Assembly: GCA_964020975.1 (NCBI GenBank)
Contig: OZ026626.1
Location: forward strand, 13,262,865-13,326,864
Length of the DNA: 64,000 nucleotides
Origin: Hermodice carunculata
Taxonomy: Eukaryota; Annelida; Polychaeta; Eunicida; Amphinomidae
Direction of reading: 5' to 3'
The translations under genes were made by a program, and so were the position numbers. Below the pieces are notes generated by a model that worked only from the letters and a program-made list of their open reading frames with translations, searched no databases and was not told where the DNA came from. The stretch's first letter is position 1. Each line of letters begins with the position of its first letter. Of the stretch, positions 39,923 to 53,091 are shown in pieces.

Positions 39923-42900
39923 GACGATCTCTCAATGAACGTTGTATGCAGGGTCCAGATTTAATCAACAAATTACTGTCCGTCCTTTTGCGCTTCCGCC
40001 AACATGGATATGCCGTCCAGGCGGATATACACGCTATGTATAACCAAGTGTATGTACCAACATATGATTGAGACGCTCTCCGCTTTCTCTGGCATAAAGA
40101 TGGAGAAATAAAACACATGCGCATGTCAACACATCTTTTTGGTGGAGTCTGGTGCGCCAGCTCCAGTACCTTTGCATTAAGGAGGACAATTATTGACAAT
40201 CCAAATGTTGACCCACTAATTAAGGAAGCCATTATGAAGGCAATGTACGTCGATAATCTTACCCAGTCACTAGGCAGTAAAAAAGATGTACATAAAGTCG
40301 TTGTTGGTGTCCCTGCAACACTCCAAACTGGTGGTTTTGAGCTTACCAAATTTGCGATAAACGACAAAGATTTGATTGCTGAGATCCCTGTAGAACATCG
40401 TGCCAAGGAAGTGCATGAGTTCTCAGCCACTTCTGTAGGTAAAATTCTAGGTCTCAGGTGGAACATTCAGCCTGATACATTTTCATTCAATATTCAGAAT
40501 TCACCCAGTCAGGAAATCTCAAAACGCTCAATGCTGAGTTTCGTATCTTCCATTTATAATCCATTAGGTCTTGTTACGCCTTGGATCTTACCTGGGAAAT
40601 TGTTATTACAGGAGGCTACCCAGGCAAAGTTTGAGTGGGATGAGATAATTTCCTTTGATATGCAGACCAAATGGAATTCTTGGATTTTCACTCTTGATAG
40701 CATCAGTGACATCAGTTTCCCGCATTGTGTGAAGCCATTAAATTATGACAATGGGTACTACGAATACCATATTTTTGCAGACGCTAGTGAAGCTATGTAC
40801 GGGGCTTGTGCTTACTTAAGATGTGTTAACATCAAAGGAGAAGTTTTGAGTCGCCTTCTTATGAGCAAGGCACATGTTGCTCCTGTAAATAAGCACCTCA
40901 CCATTCCGAGACTTGAATTGCAAGCCGCCACATGTGCTGCAAAAATATATGGTATTTTACAAGATGAGTTGCAGTTAGATGCAGTCCCGACATACTTTGG
41001 GACTAATTCTAACACTGTGTTAGGCTACATCCAAAATGAGTCACGTAGGTTCCGCACTTTTTTGGAAAATCGAGTCAGCTTGATTCAGTCTCGCACTGAC
41101 CCCAATAGATGGCACTAGGTGTGATATGCCGAAAATCCAGCAGACTTGCTGACAAGACCAGATTCACTAAGCACGCAGTGTCATATCAAATTGTGGTGTC
41201 AGAGTCCTAATGGGTTGAGTCAGCATTCTTTGTTGTGGTCAGAACATGGTAAAAAATCATTTGCTGTGTCAGATGGTGATCCAGAGGTTAAGGACACGGT
41301 GTCGTACAGTATTGACGCTTCTGTGTCTATTGTTTTACCTATATGGATACAGCGCGTATGCGAATATTACAACTCTTTGACAAAGAAAATAAGATCAATA
41401 GCTTGGAGACGTCGTTTTGCTTTGTTTGAGGCTAAACGGAACTGCCCCCGGGGCCCACTATCCACGTTAGGGTTTGTTTCTGCGCATAATACACTCATTA
41501 GACACGTACAAAAACAGGCATATGAACCCGATATTCATAACCTTAAAGCTGGTAAGACCTTGTTAAGGTCGAGCCACATATTGTCACTCAATCCGCACTT
41601 GGAATCCAATGACATTCTCCGAGTTGGGGGTCGTACAGGTCGCCATCCTCTCCTTGTCCCACACAAACACTGTCTGGCGCCAGCTATTGTGAATCACTTT
41701 CATTCAAAAGGCCATGTTGGTTGTGAGTGGACATTAAGCTTGATCCGTGAAAAATACTGGATTATTAAAGCCCGTCGGATAGTGCACAATGTTTTGTACA
41801 AGTGCTTTACATGCAGAAAGATGTATTCCAAACCTGCTACACAGATAATGTCTGATTTACCCCCTGAACGCATTCAGGCAGGTCTCTCGCTTTTTACATA
41901 TGTATGTATAGATGCCTTTGGCCCGTATGTGACAAAGTTTTACCGTTCGCTGAAAAGGAGATACGGCTGTATTTTCACGTGTATGAGCACAAGAGCAATA
42001 CATATCGAAATGTTATACAGCTTGGATGCTCAGAGTTTTTTGTGTGCATTTAAAAGGTTTGTTGCATGCAGAGGCAAGGTTACCAAGATTTTCTCGGTTA
42101 ACAAAACCAGTTTCACTAAGGGAGAGCGAGAATTGCGTAAGGCGTTCCTCTTTCATTTCAAAAACACATTGTTCCCATTTGCAGTCCCTAACGCCATTGA
42201 ATGGGTTTTTATTCCTCCCAAATCTCCCAATTTTGGTGGTTCCTACGAGCGTTTGATTGCTGTTTTGAAACGAGTGTTTAGGGCTATTTTGCCTAAAGCT
42301 TCACACATGACAGATGGAATTCTGTCTACTGTGTTCTGCGAAGTTGAAGCTACCGTTAACAGCAGACCACTCACGAAGTTAAGCCAATGTCTCAATGACC
42401 TTACACCCTTGACCCCAAATAGCCTGCTTATTATGAGGCACAGTGCTGATGTATCGAATAAAAAAGCACCGGCTGATGCTTTTCGTCAACATTGGCGTGT
42501 CAGGATGTGGCAAATCAATTTTGGTCCCGATGGATTAAAGAATATTTACCAACACTCAATGCTAGTTCAAAGTGGACTTACTCAAAATGATGATTTAAAA
42601 TTGGGCGAACTGGTCCTAATACAAGAGTCGTCTTTGCCAAGGGGAGTCTGGCCTATCGGGTTGATTAAACAAGTAATTTCATCTAGAGATGGGAAAATCA
42701 GGTCATGCATTGTCAAAACACGCACTTCAGAACTACACCGTCCCATTACACAACTTATTCGGCTTGAAGTTGGTAATTAAACCGTGTTCAATGCTTTGGT
42801 AGGCCCCTATATATATATATATGTATATTACTCAGACAACAATGTGTTTGAAAGTTGTCTAAACACAATCATGTGATAAGTCTTGTTGAGAACAATTGTG

Positions 42901-43311
42901 TGCTGCATTTGGTGCAACTGCTTTGCAGGCTGATTCGCATATCAGAGGCGTGTCCCTGGAGGTGTATACATTGTTACATAAACCTTACCAAGTCAAAACA
43001 TGGTGACCATCTTAACCATTCGGTGGTCATGCCTTCGTAGTAGTGATGGATAGATTGATCATTTACTTGATTTCTTGGTCACTTGAATATATTCTAAGCG
43101 GGGCTTAGATGTTCTTGGCTGTTTAAGCCTACTGCAGTTAGGCGCAAGAAGGTTATGGTCTTTGATGTAAAATGTATTCTTGATGGAAATTTATATTAAA
43201 TGGTTTCTTCCATACAAGACTATTAATATGCAGTGTATTTTAGTAGTAGCCTCTTCTATATAAAGTATTTGCATTAAATGCACTGGATCTTTTGTATCCA
43301 GTGTGGGGGAG

Positions 43312-44616
43312 TGTCAATTACTCTGCGCGGTAATTGAATTTAAAACTATAGTTGATAGCTTTTTTTCTATTTGGCCCGTTCTTGTCTTTGTGATCGTCCA
43401 ACTGGTTCGTCTCCGTGTGCTGCCATCTTGCGTCAACGAGTCTACTTACCCTTTTTTTCTTTGCGTCTCCCCTAAACTTAAAAGTTAAGCTTCCCATTTC
43501 TTTGTCTTCTAAATATGAACTAGCCCTATATGCGACAATATAAAGAAAGCCGTCGAGCAGGTTCGGTCAGATACTCATTTGAAGTGGAACTTGACACTAC
43601 GTTTTGCCTTGCCGTCTCCACGTTTTCCATGCGCAGTTATAGCATATATCTGATGGTCGCGTGTTTGGGAGCTTTGTGCCCGGTCGTTCATTGTGACACG
43701 TTGCAATATATTTCTGATATACAGGCGGATTGTCAGGCCATAAAATTTCCATAAGTATTTTGATATTAAGTTTTTGCGCTAATTAAAAGTATTCTGCGCA
43801 TATGTCGTTATATCTGCTTGCCACGCCCGAGATGTAAAGTTTTCAGAATTGAGAATTTAAAGTTGAATACATTTCAACTAGGCGCGGTTAAATGTTTAGA
43901 TCTATTATATAACTTTAAAGCACCTTTCAGGTTTGAGCTCAAACCTGTGTATTGATATTGAAAGCGTATTTGAAACTGAGTCATGTTATCACTAGACATC
44001 CTGTCTTGGTATAAATATTGATATTTGTTTGTCGAAGTTGTATTCATGTCACGTTGCACAAGATTCACTTGTGTCTGTTGAACGGGTTTCATTAAGATCA
44101 TTGCTACGTAAAATGTATTTTGCGCACGCAGTTTAATCATGTAATTTGTGCAACAGTTGTGTAATTTGCATGGATAAAATTATATGCACGTCGCTAGAAA
44201 TGTGTAAAGTTGCACCAGTATATGGATATTTTTTAGCTATGTTGTAATGGTAGCGAGTAAATCAGGTTTTGTATCTATACTGAAAGACGGTTATGATATG
44301 ATATGATGTAAAAGTTAAATATTGTATACGCAAGATTTGAAAAATTCTTGACGCCGGCTAATATGTAAAGGTTGAAGATTTTTGTGTATGCGTCGAATAT
44401 ATACTGAATTAATAAGTTAAAAAATGTTTCATGTATACAAAAGTACTTCTTGTAATATGTATTAAGTGTATACGGGTTTGCTTTTCCAGTTTATGGGAAG
44501 CACGGGAAGCATGGGAAGCTCTAAGGAATGCATATGACCTTCGTGGTCAGAGGTACCGCACCTGCAATGTTATCTGTGCTCCCAATAATGGAATAAAAAA
44601 TTGGTTCTAGTTGACA
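43312..44616 (+). repeat. 3' LTR of the BEL/Pao fossil
   Basis: The proposed LTR starts TGTCAA and ends TTGACA, an inverted 6-bp terminus of the TG...CA type. It is preceded by a purine-rich stretch (GTGTGGGGGAG) and, just before that, a small inverted repeat (CACTGGAT...ATCCAGTG). Inside, a TATA-like ATATAAAG lies at about 43538 and an AATAAA at 44592 close to the end. Without a second LTR for comparison, the borders are inferred from these signals only. Confidence 0.6.
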
Positions 44617-46707
44617 ATCCACACCTTCAGTTTTTGTGTATGACAATTGTTATTAATGTTCTTTTTTTTTATTCAAGTGAATTGAATAATGCCATTTTTT
44701 TTTTCAAGACCACAAAATAACAAAACCTTATGAGACAATGTGCTTGGCACAATAGACATTGATTTTGACTCCGATTCAGAGGATGAAGAATGCAATCCAG
44801 ACTTTACAAACTGTATGGAACTAGAACAACTAGAATTATTCACAACGACTGTCATTCTGCATAGAAACACTGGAAAAAGATTATCCTTGCATCATTTAAA
44901 CACCGTAGCCTGAAAAACAAGCAACGTTTTGATAATTTGTCTCCTCTCCATACATCACTGGACTACTTTTTTAACATCATTGTAATAACAGAAACATGGA
45001 CTGACAATGTAGTAGAATGTCAGTACCTTCAGTTACCACACTACAATATGGAACATTATATAAGAGATGGTATAAGAGCAGGCGTTACTGGGTATGTCCA
45101 TGAATTGTAAATATAAACTTAGAAATGATATTAACATCATTGAAAGTGAACCAGTGTTGTGCAAGTTAAAAACATCATGCACCAGAGGTAAGATCATCAG
45201 TAGGGCCATTTACAGACCTCCAGGCTTGAATGTTAACTATTTTACATAATATTTATATGGTAAACTACATGATCTGAATACACATAACTTTAAGGTAATA
45301 ATTATTGGTGACCAAAATATAAACATAGGTTGTAATGATGGTTCTACTTACATGTATGTAATTACTCTTACTTCTCTTGGGTACAGAGCCCTTATCAGTG
45401 TACCAACAAGACAAACTGATACAACCAGTACAATCATCGGTTATATTTTTACTTATATTACAGATACTTTTGTTGATTCTGGTACCATCAGTTCCGATAT
45501 AAGTGGCCATTAGCCATATTTTTGCGATACTACATAATATTGATGCAAAGTTAGAGGCTATCCTTAATAATGAAAAATATAAATTTGATAAATATGATGT
45601 TGATGTTTTCCACGAAAAGTTGAGGGAGATAAACTGAGATCAAGCAATTCATAGTTTAAGAGCAAATGATGCATCAGTGTATTTTGTGAAAAGTTTCTTT
45701 CTTGTTGTGAGTGTTACATTACTAAATCTAAGCATGACAATCCAAAAATTAAAAAACCTTGGATTTTCAAGGGCCTTCATCAATCCACAAATGTAAAAAA
45801 TGACTTGTATTTCTAAACTCGTAATGAGCCTTTCAATATTTATGTGAAACAGAAATATAATCAGTATTAAAAACTTATTAGATTTGCTGTTAAAGACAGC
45901 TGAAGAAAAGTTATTTTGAAAACAAATTTCAGAGTTAAATGAATGATCGAAGAAAGACATGGGAAACAATATATGAAGTCATTAACAAAAGAAAGTCAAC
46001 TGTTAATAGTATGCATAAACAGATTAAAAGTGATGACACTGGTAATGCTTATGGAATCACAGACAACAAGGGAATCTGTGAAGCTTTTAATAACATTTGT
46101 GTCAGTCGGAAAAAATGTCGCTGACTCAATTGAATTAAGAGGTGATGAAAAACATGTATGTGAATACCTGGGACCCAAAGTGTATGACTCCATTTTTGGA
46201 GCCTGTCACAGAGGGTGAAATGTCTCTATTAATTGGTAGAATTAAGACAAATAAAGCATGTCGTCCTGACTGGCCCCATCCTCGCTTATTCAAGGATGCA
46301 AAACAATATATTTTAACTCCTGTAACTCACATAGTCAACTTGTCTATAGCATAAGGTTGTGTTCCTGACAGTATGATAATAGCACGTGTTGTACCTGTTT
46401 TGAAAAGAGGTGACCCAAAACGTTTGGCCAATTATCGCCCAATTTCTGTACTTCGCACAATTTAAAAAATCTTGGAACGCTGTATTGCAGATAGACTCCT
46501 AAAGTTTATAAACAAGCAAAATTTTTTCTATGATTTGCAGTTTGGTTTCCGAGAAAGCTTCGGTACAAAAATAGCAATTTGTGAATTAGCTAATTTTGTA
46601 CAGCAACAGTTGAAAATAGGATATTTTGCTTGGGAATTTTATTGATTTAAAAAGAAAAGCGTTTAACACTGTCAACCATGGGATGTTGTTAAAGAAATTA
46701 GAACATA

Positions 46708-47313
46708 ATGGCAAAAGAGGAATATCATTGGAGTGGTTTGGAAATTATCTACTGGACAGACCAATCTATACAAGTAGGGTCTAATAAGTCAACATTGGAC
46801 ACAGCTCAGTATGGTGTACCAGAAGCATCTATTTTAGGTCCATTGTTCTTACTGTATATCAATCACTCACAAAATTCTCTCTTATTTGGAACCTCTCGAT
46901 TATTTGCTGATGATACTTATATAAATTATAGTGAAAGCAACATAGGTATATTAAAACATAATGTTGAACTGGACTTGATAAAATTAACGGACCAGTTTAA
47001 TGTTGATAAATTAGCGCTCAATTTAAATAAATCTAATTATATAATAATATGCTCTAAAAACAAAAACAAAAACAAAACAAAAAAAAACAAAAAAAACAAG
47101 AAAACAAATTTTAATATTATAGCAGGAACAAAAATTTTACAACGAGTAGCTAGCATTAAATATTTAGGTATATTTATAGATCAGCAGTTTGGCAACAACA
47201 TATTAATTTCATTTGTCAGAAAATTGCTCCTATTATCGGTATTTTCTCAAAAAATAGACATTTTCTACGTTTTGCCCTTTGGCGTCAATTCTATTATGCT
47301 CTCATTCACGTAG
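46708..47313 (+). pseudogene. LINE reverse transcriptase palm/thumb, longest intact part
   Basis: A 201-codon open stretch holds the block GVPEASILGPLFLLYIN (Gly-Val-Pro-Gln-Gly-Ser in intact families; here Glu-Ala), the catalytic LFADDTYIN and the thumb block ASIKYLGIFIDQQF. A Lys/Asn-rich insert (about 47.06-47.11 kb, CAAAA-type simple sequence) interrupts the region between them. Upstream palm motifs are in other frames. Confidence 0.75.
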
Positions 47314-47732
47314 ACGTTTTACATTGTATTGAAGCTTGGGGATCAGCTTATCAAACTCATGTTACTTCCCTTTTAATGCTTCAAAAGCGAGCGGTGCGAA
47401 TTATTACTTTTTCGCATCCCCAAAGCCATACAGAAAACTTGTTCAAGTTCATGAAAATTCTTCCTTTTCATAAATTGTATTTTTAGCTGTATGTTTGTTA
47501 GTTTATAATGAACTGAGTGCTTTATCTTCTAACAAATTTGGATTTTAACATCGATGTTTGACACACAACTATAACACTCGAAATAGGTGCCTTCTGTCCC
47601 AATCCCAATATAAAACTAACTACTTTTGTCAAAGTATATAACATACTGGACCTAAAAATGTTAGGTCTATTTTTTCCTTTAAAAGAAAATTGAAGTATTG
47701 ATTACTGGAAACTAACCTTGATATTTATATGA

Positions 47733-47736
<4 letters not shown>

Positions 47737-47826
<90 letters not shown>
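47737..47826. repeat. (TA)n microsatellite
   Basis: About 45 TA units within the 3' part of the CR1/L2-like LINE. Confidence 0.98.
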
Positions 47827-47831
<5 letters not shown>

Positions 47832-48220
47832 CTCACAGGAGATTTAGCAATTATACGCTCTCTTCATCCAGGACTGCTCCTGTTTAATAATTTGGCAAAA
47901 CGCACATTCTGATGTAAAAATAGTGCCAAACAATATTTTGTTATCTGCGATAGTAATACATAATCACATTGCTCTGTCTCAATTCAAATTACTGTGAAGC
48001 TCTTGGTAAACACATATGTATTATATATGTCTGTATTTACTTTTATATTTATAATTAACCTCTAGTTTCGTAGCTGTTTCACATGCCTGCACATGAATTT
48101 ATCTAATTGATGGATGGCGGTACAAGGCACAGCCTTCTGGCCATCCTCGCACATACTTATTGCATATAAATTGTATTATTATTATTGATGTGAAATAAAC
48201 TAGTTGAATTGAATTGAAAA

Positions 48221-49849
48221 ATAGGCGGTAGCTTAATGCCACATAGGAAATTCATTGTTGCAAAGGGGAGACATATCCGTAGCAATGTGTGATTTTTCTG
48301 TGTTATAAGTATACACTGAGAGTAATATTTCATAGGGGCAATGGCATGCAACCTTGTAGAACACAATAATTTGAGTGAATAAAGATGCAGAGATTTTGAC
48401 GTTAATCCACCTATAGTAATAAGGACACCCATACATTCAATAGTACAGTTTATATAGCCAATTTACAAAGCCATGGTCTGCGTGTAATTTGAAGTTGTAT
48501 AACAAGGTTCTATTTTAAAATGGTTTGCATCTTCATATGTTGTAAAATATGGGGAATTATGCACCTGATACGCGCTTCTTGTGTTGCATAAATAAATTGT
48601 GTGGATAAAGTGTGTTAAATTATTTGAGCTGTTGAACAGGTCCTTGCGTCCATATATGTTTCTCTCTTTGGGTTCCCCCCCCCCCCCCCTTCATGGGAAT
48701 AACCATCTGCAAGTATTTAAGTTTGTCAACGATGAAATGCACACACTTGCAGTTAAAAAAACGTTGTCATTGCAGGTCAGAGGGAAGCTGCTGAAGGTTG
48801 GCTTGCGTTGCGATTGACTCGTATCGATAATGGTGGCAAATGATGCTTAATTAGATTTGCGCGATAATGGCCTGCTAGGGATGTTCTATTTGTTGATATA
48901 CTTACATCAATAACAAAATATTAAGATGCATTTCGGTGATGAAGCCAAAGTTGAAGTCCTAATAATATTTGTGCAGTGATGAAGGGTAACTTACAGAACA
49001 TTGGGATATTTAATGTTTAATCTCAATTACTTGCTTGCATGCTAGTAAGTACATGATGTATCGACCATTTATGATAGTGTTGACTGCATTTTAGGCATTG
49101 GGTTTTCGACCCCGTTTTGTCGTTTTTCAATTTGGCATCGGCAATGTAATATAGGACACGCTCAGCCAGTGCCGATTCCATGGGGTTTAGCCCATGTTCA
49201 TCTTTTAAACCTGGGAGGAAAAGTTATATTTATTTCCAAGACCTTTTTTCTAACTAGGGGGTGCGTTGTGGGGAAGTGCCCCCACCCGCCACCCCCCTTT
49301 CCACCACTGTCACCACCATAACCACCTGAGGCTACGGCCCTCACCAATACCTTTGTCCCACTCACGGTGATGGCCCTACCCATGTCGGGTTCAGTAAACA
49401 CAGGGATACATCTACGGCATGTGTATTTATGCACGATGTTGTTAACTGTTTTAATCAAGCGAGATCTTCTTTATAAATTTGTTCACTCAATGCTGAGAAG
49501 TGTTTTGACACAATGTTGCACCTCAGATTATTTTACAAAAATGCTAAACACCTTACCTATGCCCCATTGTATGTTCTTATACAGGCAGCACTCTTTACTT
49601 CAATCCAAAGATGAGTGATGGGTGAAGTTAGCATTTTATTTTCAGTCCCTAGAGAAAAGCGCCAAGGTGTTATTTCTCCTAAGTTAGTCAATATGATATT
49701 AATGGCCTGCTTTTAACTCTTAAATTAACTGAACAGGGTGTATTGATATGCTGAAATAAGTATAATGCATGAGCTAATGCCGATGATGTTATCATTTCAT
49801 TCTACAAGTATGACCGACACCAATCACGGATTCACATGTGGGACAGCTA
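48221..49849. other. No recognised gene
   Basis: A C run lies at 48675-48689. A GC-rich stretch at 49.26-49.40 kb gives a Gly-rich minus-strand frame, but no family is recognised. Confidence 0.4.
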
Positions 49850-50220
49850 TGGAAGTGTCTGGACTGTAATTTGTTCAATATTGAACTTAGTTTCATGAAA
49901 CTTCACACACATATAGCTTGCACTAAAGGTCTGTGGCTTAACAAATGCAGGTCACAGGATCAAGGACATGGGTCTAGCAATCATGTAAAAGTGAAATACT
50001 CTTCATGTCCACGCTATAATTATATTGTCCTTTGGCTCAGAATCGTTGAACTTTACACACATGTGTTCCTGGTCACTGGAGTCTTCCATGCACAAAACGT
50101 ATGGCACTAGGCTATGTATCTGGGTCACAAAAGTGTATCCTTGTAAAATAGTGTGTGGGTTGTAATTTCTTTAATCTTTGACTTGCATTCAAGTAACTTC
50201 ACACACACACAACTATAGGA
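49850..50220. repeat. Three units of a ~148-bp tandem repeat
   Basis: The anchor CTTCACACAC (middle copy CTTTACACAC) occurs at 49901, 50051 and 50197, offsets 150 and 146. Each is preceded by a TGTAATTT/TATAATTA stretch and a TTGAACTT-like stretch. Divergence between units is high. Confidence 0.55.
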
Positions 50221-51539
50221 CATACAGTGTGTCCTAAAACAAAATTGGATCACTAGGTCCAGGTAATACAACCAGTTAAAAGTAGGTTACAGTTCGTGTG
50301 TCCTACATATCCACAATTTCCTTTGATTTTGTAAGATATGATCCACGTCTAAGATATTCTGATTCATATATTGTCATGCCTTTTTCGCTGTCAGCAACTG
50401 GCGGAACCTTGACCGATTCTTATAATTAAATTAAGATTGAAACCCCGTGGATACTATCCCTATTATAGAAATGAGCCTGTTGAAGCTTCAATTGGTGTGC
50501 GCTATTTTGACCCAGAGTAACTGACCATTTGACGGAGGTCATACTCAAAATCAGACTCAGATGACATCTATTTGACACATCAGAAACAATACATACATGA
50601 GGAATACAAGTTTCAAAATTATATCACAGCAGTTACCATTATTTAGTAAAATTACGTCAAGTAATCTGTCATAGAACACTGCATATTTGCTTCATCCTGT
50701 TAGCAGATGTGTGGAGGGCAGGGGAATGCATAATGGTTTTCACCTGTGAGAGTAAACTGTACCTAGTTTGGGCAGTAGGCCAAGAACATACAGAAAATAG
50801 GGGACATTTGAAATAATGGCTGGTACAAAGTAAAGGTGCTCCAGTACCTATGTATGATAAATAAATCCCTTTACCAACACAATAATATACAGGTTTAGTC
50901 TTGCATTTTCAAATGACTCTTGCTACTCCAGCAATTTTTTTTTTTTTGTTTTTTGTTTTTTTTTTGAGATAATCAAAGCAGCCACACCCAGGCTTCGGCT
51001 CCCCCTTTTGAGTCTAGTGTGCGGGTACGAGCGTTGGACATGGAACCAGGTTTGAACAAGTTTTTCTGAGCATCAATTTGCAACATATTGTGGAGTCAAA
51101 TAAATATACATGTGGGGGGGGGAGGGGGCGATTCTCTTTTTCTGCATCTCCTTAACAGACCCATGTCCCAGCTAAATGTGGGGACATTCAGTGAAATATT
51201 GTGACACACAGTCACTTTAAATCAACACAAAAAGTCCATATTTAATTGTACATGGCACTTTTGCCATAAAAGCTCCAAATGAGGACACCATGGTCTGTCA
51301 GGCTTACAGGTCAAAGAGAATCACCAGGAGCATATCCACATATCCACAGATACGAGTAACAATAACGTAATTAATATAAAACTTTTAATTTTACCCATTG
51401 AACCATTAATAACATGTAAAACTACTATGGTTTTGAACAAATAAACGGGATGTGGAAATGCAAACTGTAAAGAAAGCAATAATGTAAAAGTGCAATAGTA
51501 TGAATTCTTTTTCGATCATTTTGTTGCACTTGCAACTAG
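50221..51539. other. No recognised gene
   Basis: T-rich runs near 50.93-50.96 kb and a G-rich run near 51.11 kb. No coding signature was recognised. Confidence 0.5.
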
Positions 51540-51665
51540 AATTCAAATGGCTGAATGGCTAGAGGAGTACCAAGTAGGTTAGAAAACGTTTCCAGGTTTG
51601 AATCCTCATCTGTCCATATTTTATATTTTTGTTTCATCTGATGCTTTTTTTTTCAGAAATTTAGC
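51540..51665 (+). repeat. tRNA-derived SINE-like head
   Basis: An A box (TGGCTGAATGGC, 51548-51559) matches 11 of 12 consensus positions for the tRNA internal promoter, and a B box (GGTTTGAATCC, 51595-51605) matches 10 of 11. They are 47 bp apart start to start, which fits RNA polymerase III promoters. The flanks do not form a convincing acceptor stem, so this is more likely a SINE head than a tRNA gene. It is followed by T-rich DNA and a TCTG/TC microsatellite. Confidence 0.5.
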
Positions 51666-51679
51666 ATATATTTCATTAT

Positions 51680-51690
51680 CTCTCTCTGTC

Positions 51691-51734
<44 letters not shown>

Positions 51735-51753
51735 ACTCTCTCTCTCTCTCTCT
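51680..51753. repeat. (TC)n(TGTC)n(TC)n compound microsatellite
   Basis: TC repeats, about ten TGTC units, then TC repeats again. Confidence 0.97.
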
Positions 51754-53091
51754 TTTCTTCTTCTATTCTTTTTATTTATCTTTTTTATTCAAACACTCAA
51801 GAGCTTGGTTGGAATATAGTTTATGCAATAAATTTCAATTTCTACCATATGATAAAACCTCTGCAAAATTGGCACCCTGGTGACCGGAGGAAAATAGTAG
51901 GCACCTGCTTTTAAATATACATTTCATATATCTTAATGGTACATGAAATAAATCAAAGAAGTCGTAATAAATTTGCATACGTAAAAATACGTTATAACAA
52001 ACGGGAATTGAAAACATAAAACATATGTTCAAAATTGTCAATCATGTTGATTTATGCAACTTTTTGAAAGGAGATGAAAATCCAACTTTCACTTATTCAG
52101 ATTTGTAATGATGGAAAATGGAATGGTTAAAGTGCAAAAAGTTGAAATCTTGCATATTCTGAAAAAAAGAAAACAGCACCACATAGAGTTATTTTCACAA
52201 ATGTTCGCCTAAGGCTAGTGATGGTGATATAACTTATGGAGATGGGACAAAATTACAACATCTCAAATTTTGGTGATCAGAATTGTATCAAATATTTAAA
52301 TGTCTTAAAATGTGGAACAGGTATGCATGGGAATTATATGCATAATGTTAAATTTCATGATGTTACATACATTGATGCTATTCCAGAATGATCACAATTA
52401 AAATGTCCATGCATTTGGAATTTCTGTGCAGCTGTTCGTAAATTAAACCCTGATTGATTTTATTTGATTGGAATAAATGATTGGATACTATCTGAATAAT
52501 TATAGTTTGGAAATGATTCATAAATAAAAATAAAACGCAACACACCTAAACAACATTAATTAAGGTAAAATTCTGAATGATCAGCATTTCCTACATGCCT
52601 CCCTTATTTAATACAATTTGATTTTCTATGTCATAGAATGCAAGTATTTCACTATTTGCAAATTCATATATATATCTATATCAACGTGTTAAGCTGAATG
52701 TAAAGTTGTTCTTAATGTCAGTTTAAAATATTTATCAAATTCTCAAGTGACAGCATTATGAACACATGTGTTGGGTGCAGTCAACTTTCCCTTAACAATG
52801 ATCTTGTGGCACCCTGAACAGTTATTGCAGAAAAAAGAGTGTCATCATGGAAAATTCCAATCTCAGTCAAAAAGGGAAGGTGATCATGTGTCTCGTTTTT
52901 TTAGCAAACCTTTTGGGTGCAGTCAAAGTGAATCCATATAAGTTGCCCTTAACAATGATCTCACGCCACCCTTAACACTGATTTCAATACAATACCGTAT
53001 CATTGTTAGACATGCCAACTTTTTCAAAATAAATGGTTTTCATGCTGAATAGTCCTAAACCCCTTTGTAAAGTAGTTGGCACTTTGTGTAA
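51754..53091. other. No recognised gene; short duplicated phrase
   Basis: GGGTGCAGTCAA and CCCTTAACAATGATCT occur together twice (about 52.77-52.81 and 52.92-52.97 kb). The rest is AT-rich and unassigned. A 5' LTR for the Gypsy fossil could lie here, but I could not match one. Confidence 0.35.

Larger units (their letters stand above)
37461..44616 (+). mobile_element. BEL/Pao LTR retrotransposon fossil
   Basis: Plus-strand pieces stand in BEL/Pao order: a gag-like domain (DUF1759 type, about 37.46-37.87 kb), CCHC-like zinc knuckles (about 38.1-38.3 kb), a Pao-type aspartic protease (about 38.3-38.8 kb), reverse transcriptase (about 38.9-40.4 kb), RNase H (about 40.5-41.1 kb), integrase with a zinc-binding head and core (about 41.6-42.4 kb), a DUF5641-like tail to 42780, then a 3' LTR (43312-44616). 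Only one LTR is seen. A 613-bp inverted-repeat element is inserted in the reverse transcriptase part. The element is broken, with about five breaks besides the nested insertion, but long stretches remain readable, so it is younger than the Gypsy fossil at 53-58 kb. It abuts a LINE ORF1 fragment upstream. Confidence 0.9.
44740..48220 (+). mobile_element. CR1/L2-like LINE with 3' tail
   Basis: Plus-strand endonuclease blocks come first (VITETWTDN at about 44.99 kb; IYRPPGLN at about 45.2 kb; FKVIIIGDQNIN at about 45.29 kb). Reverse transcriptase blocks follow: KTNKACRPDWPHP, then LANYRPISVLRTI (about 46.42-46.46 kb), QFGFRESFGT, GVPEASILGPLFLLYIN and LFADDTYI (catalytic Asp pair at about 46.9 kb), then IKYLGIFID. 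The 3' end has an AATAAA and a tail of TTGAATTGAATTGAA (about 48204-48218), a short tandem tail of the type used by L2/CR1-group LINEs. Stops and shifts are present throughout. A long TA tract lies in the 3' part. Confidence 0.8.

Noticed and set aside
49198-49458. Gly-rich minus-strand frame (SGGYGGDSGGKGGGGW)
   Set aside because: It comes from a GC-rich simple stretch without family features or splice signals.
52740-53090. Possible 5' LTR of the Gypsy fossil
   Set aside because: The duplicated phrase here is local, and no matching copy was found after 58.4 kb.
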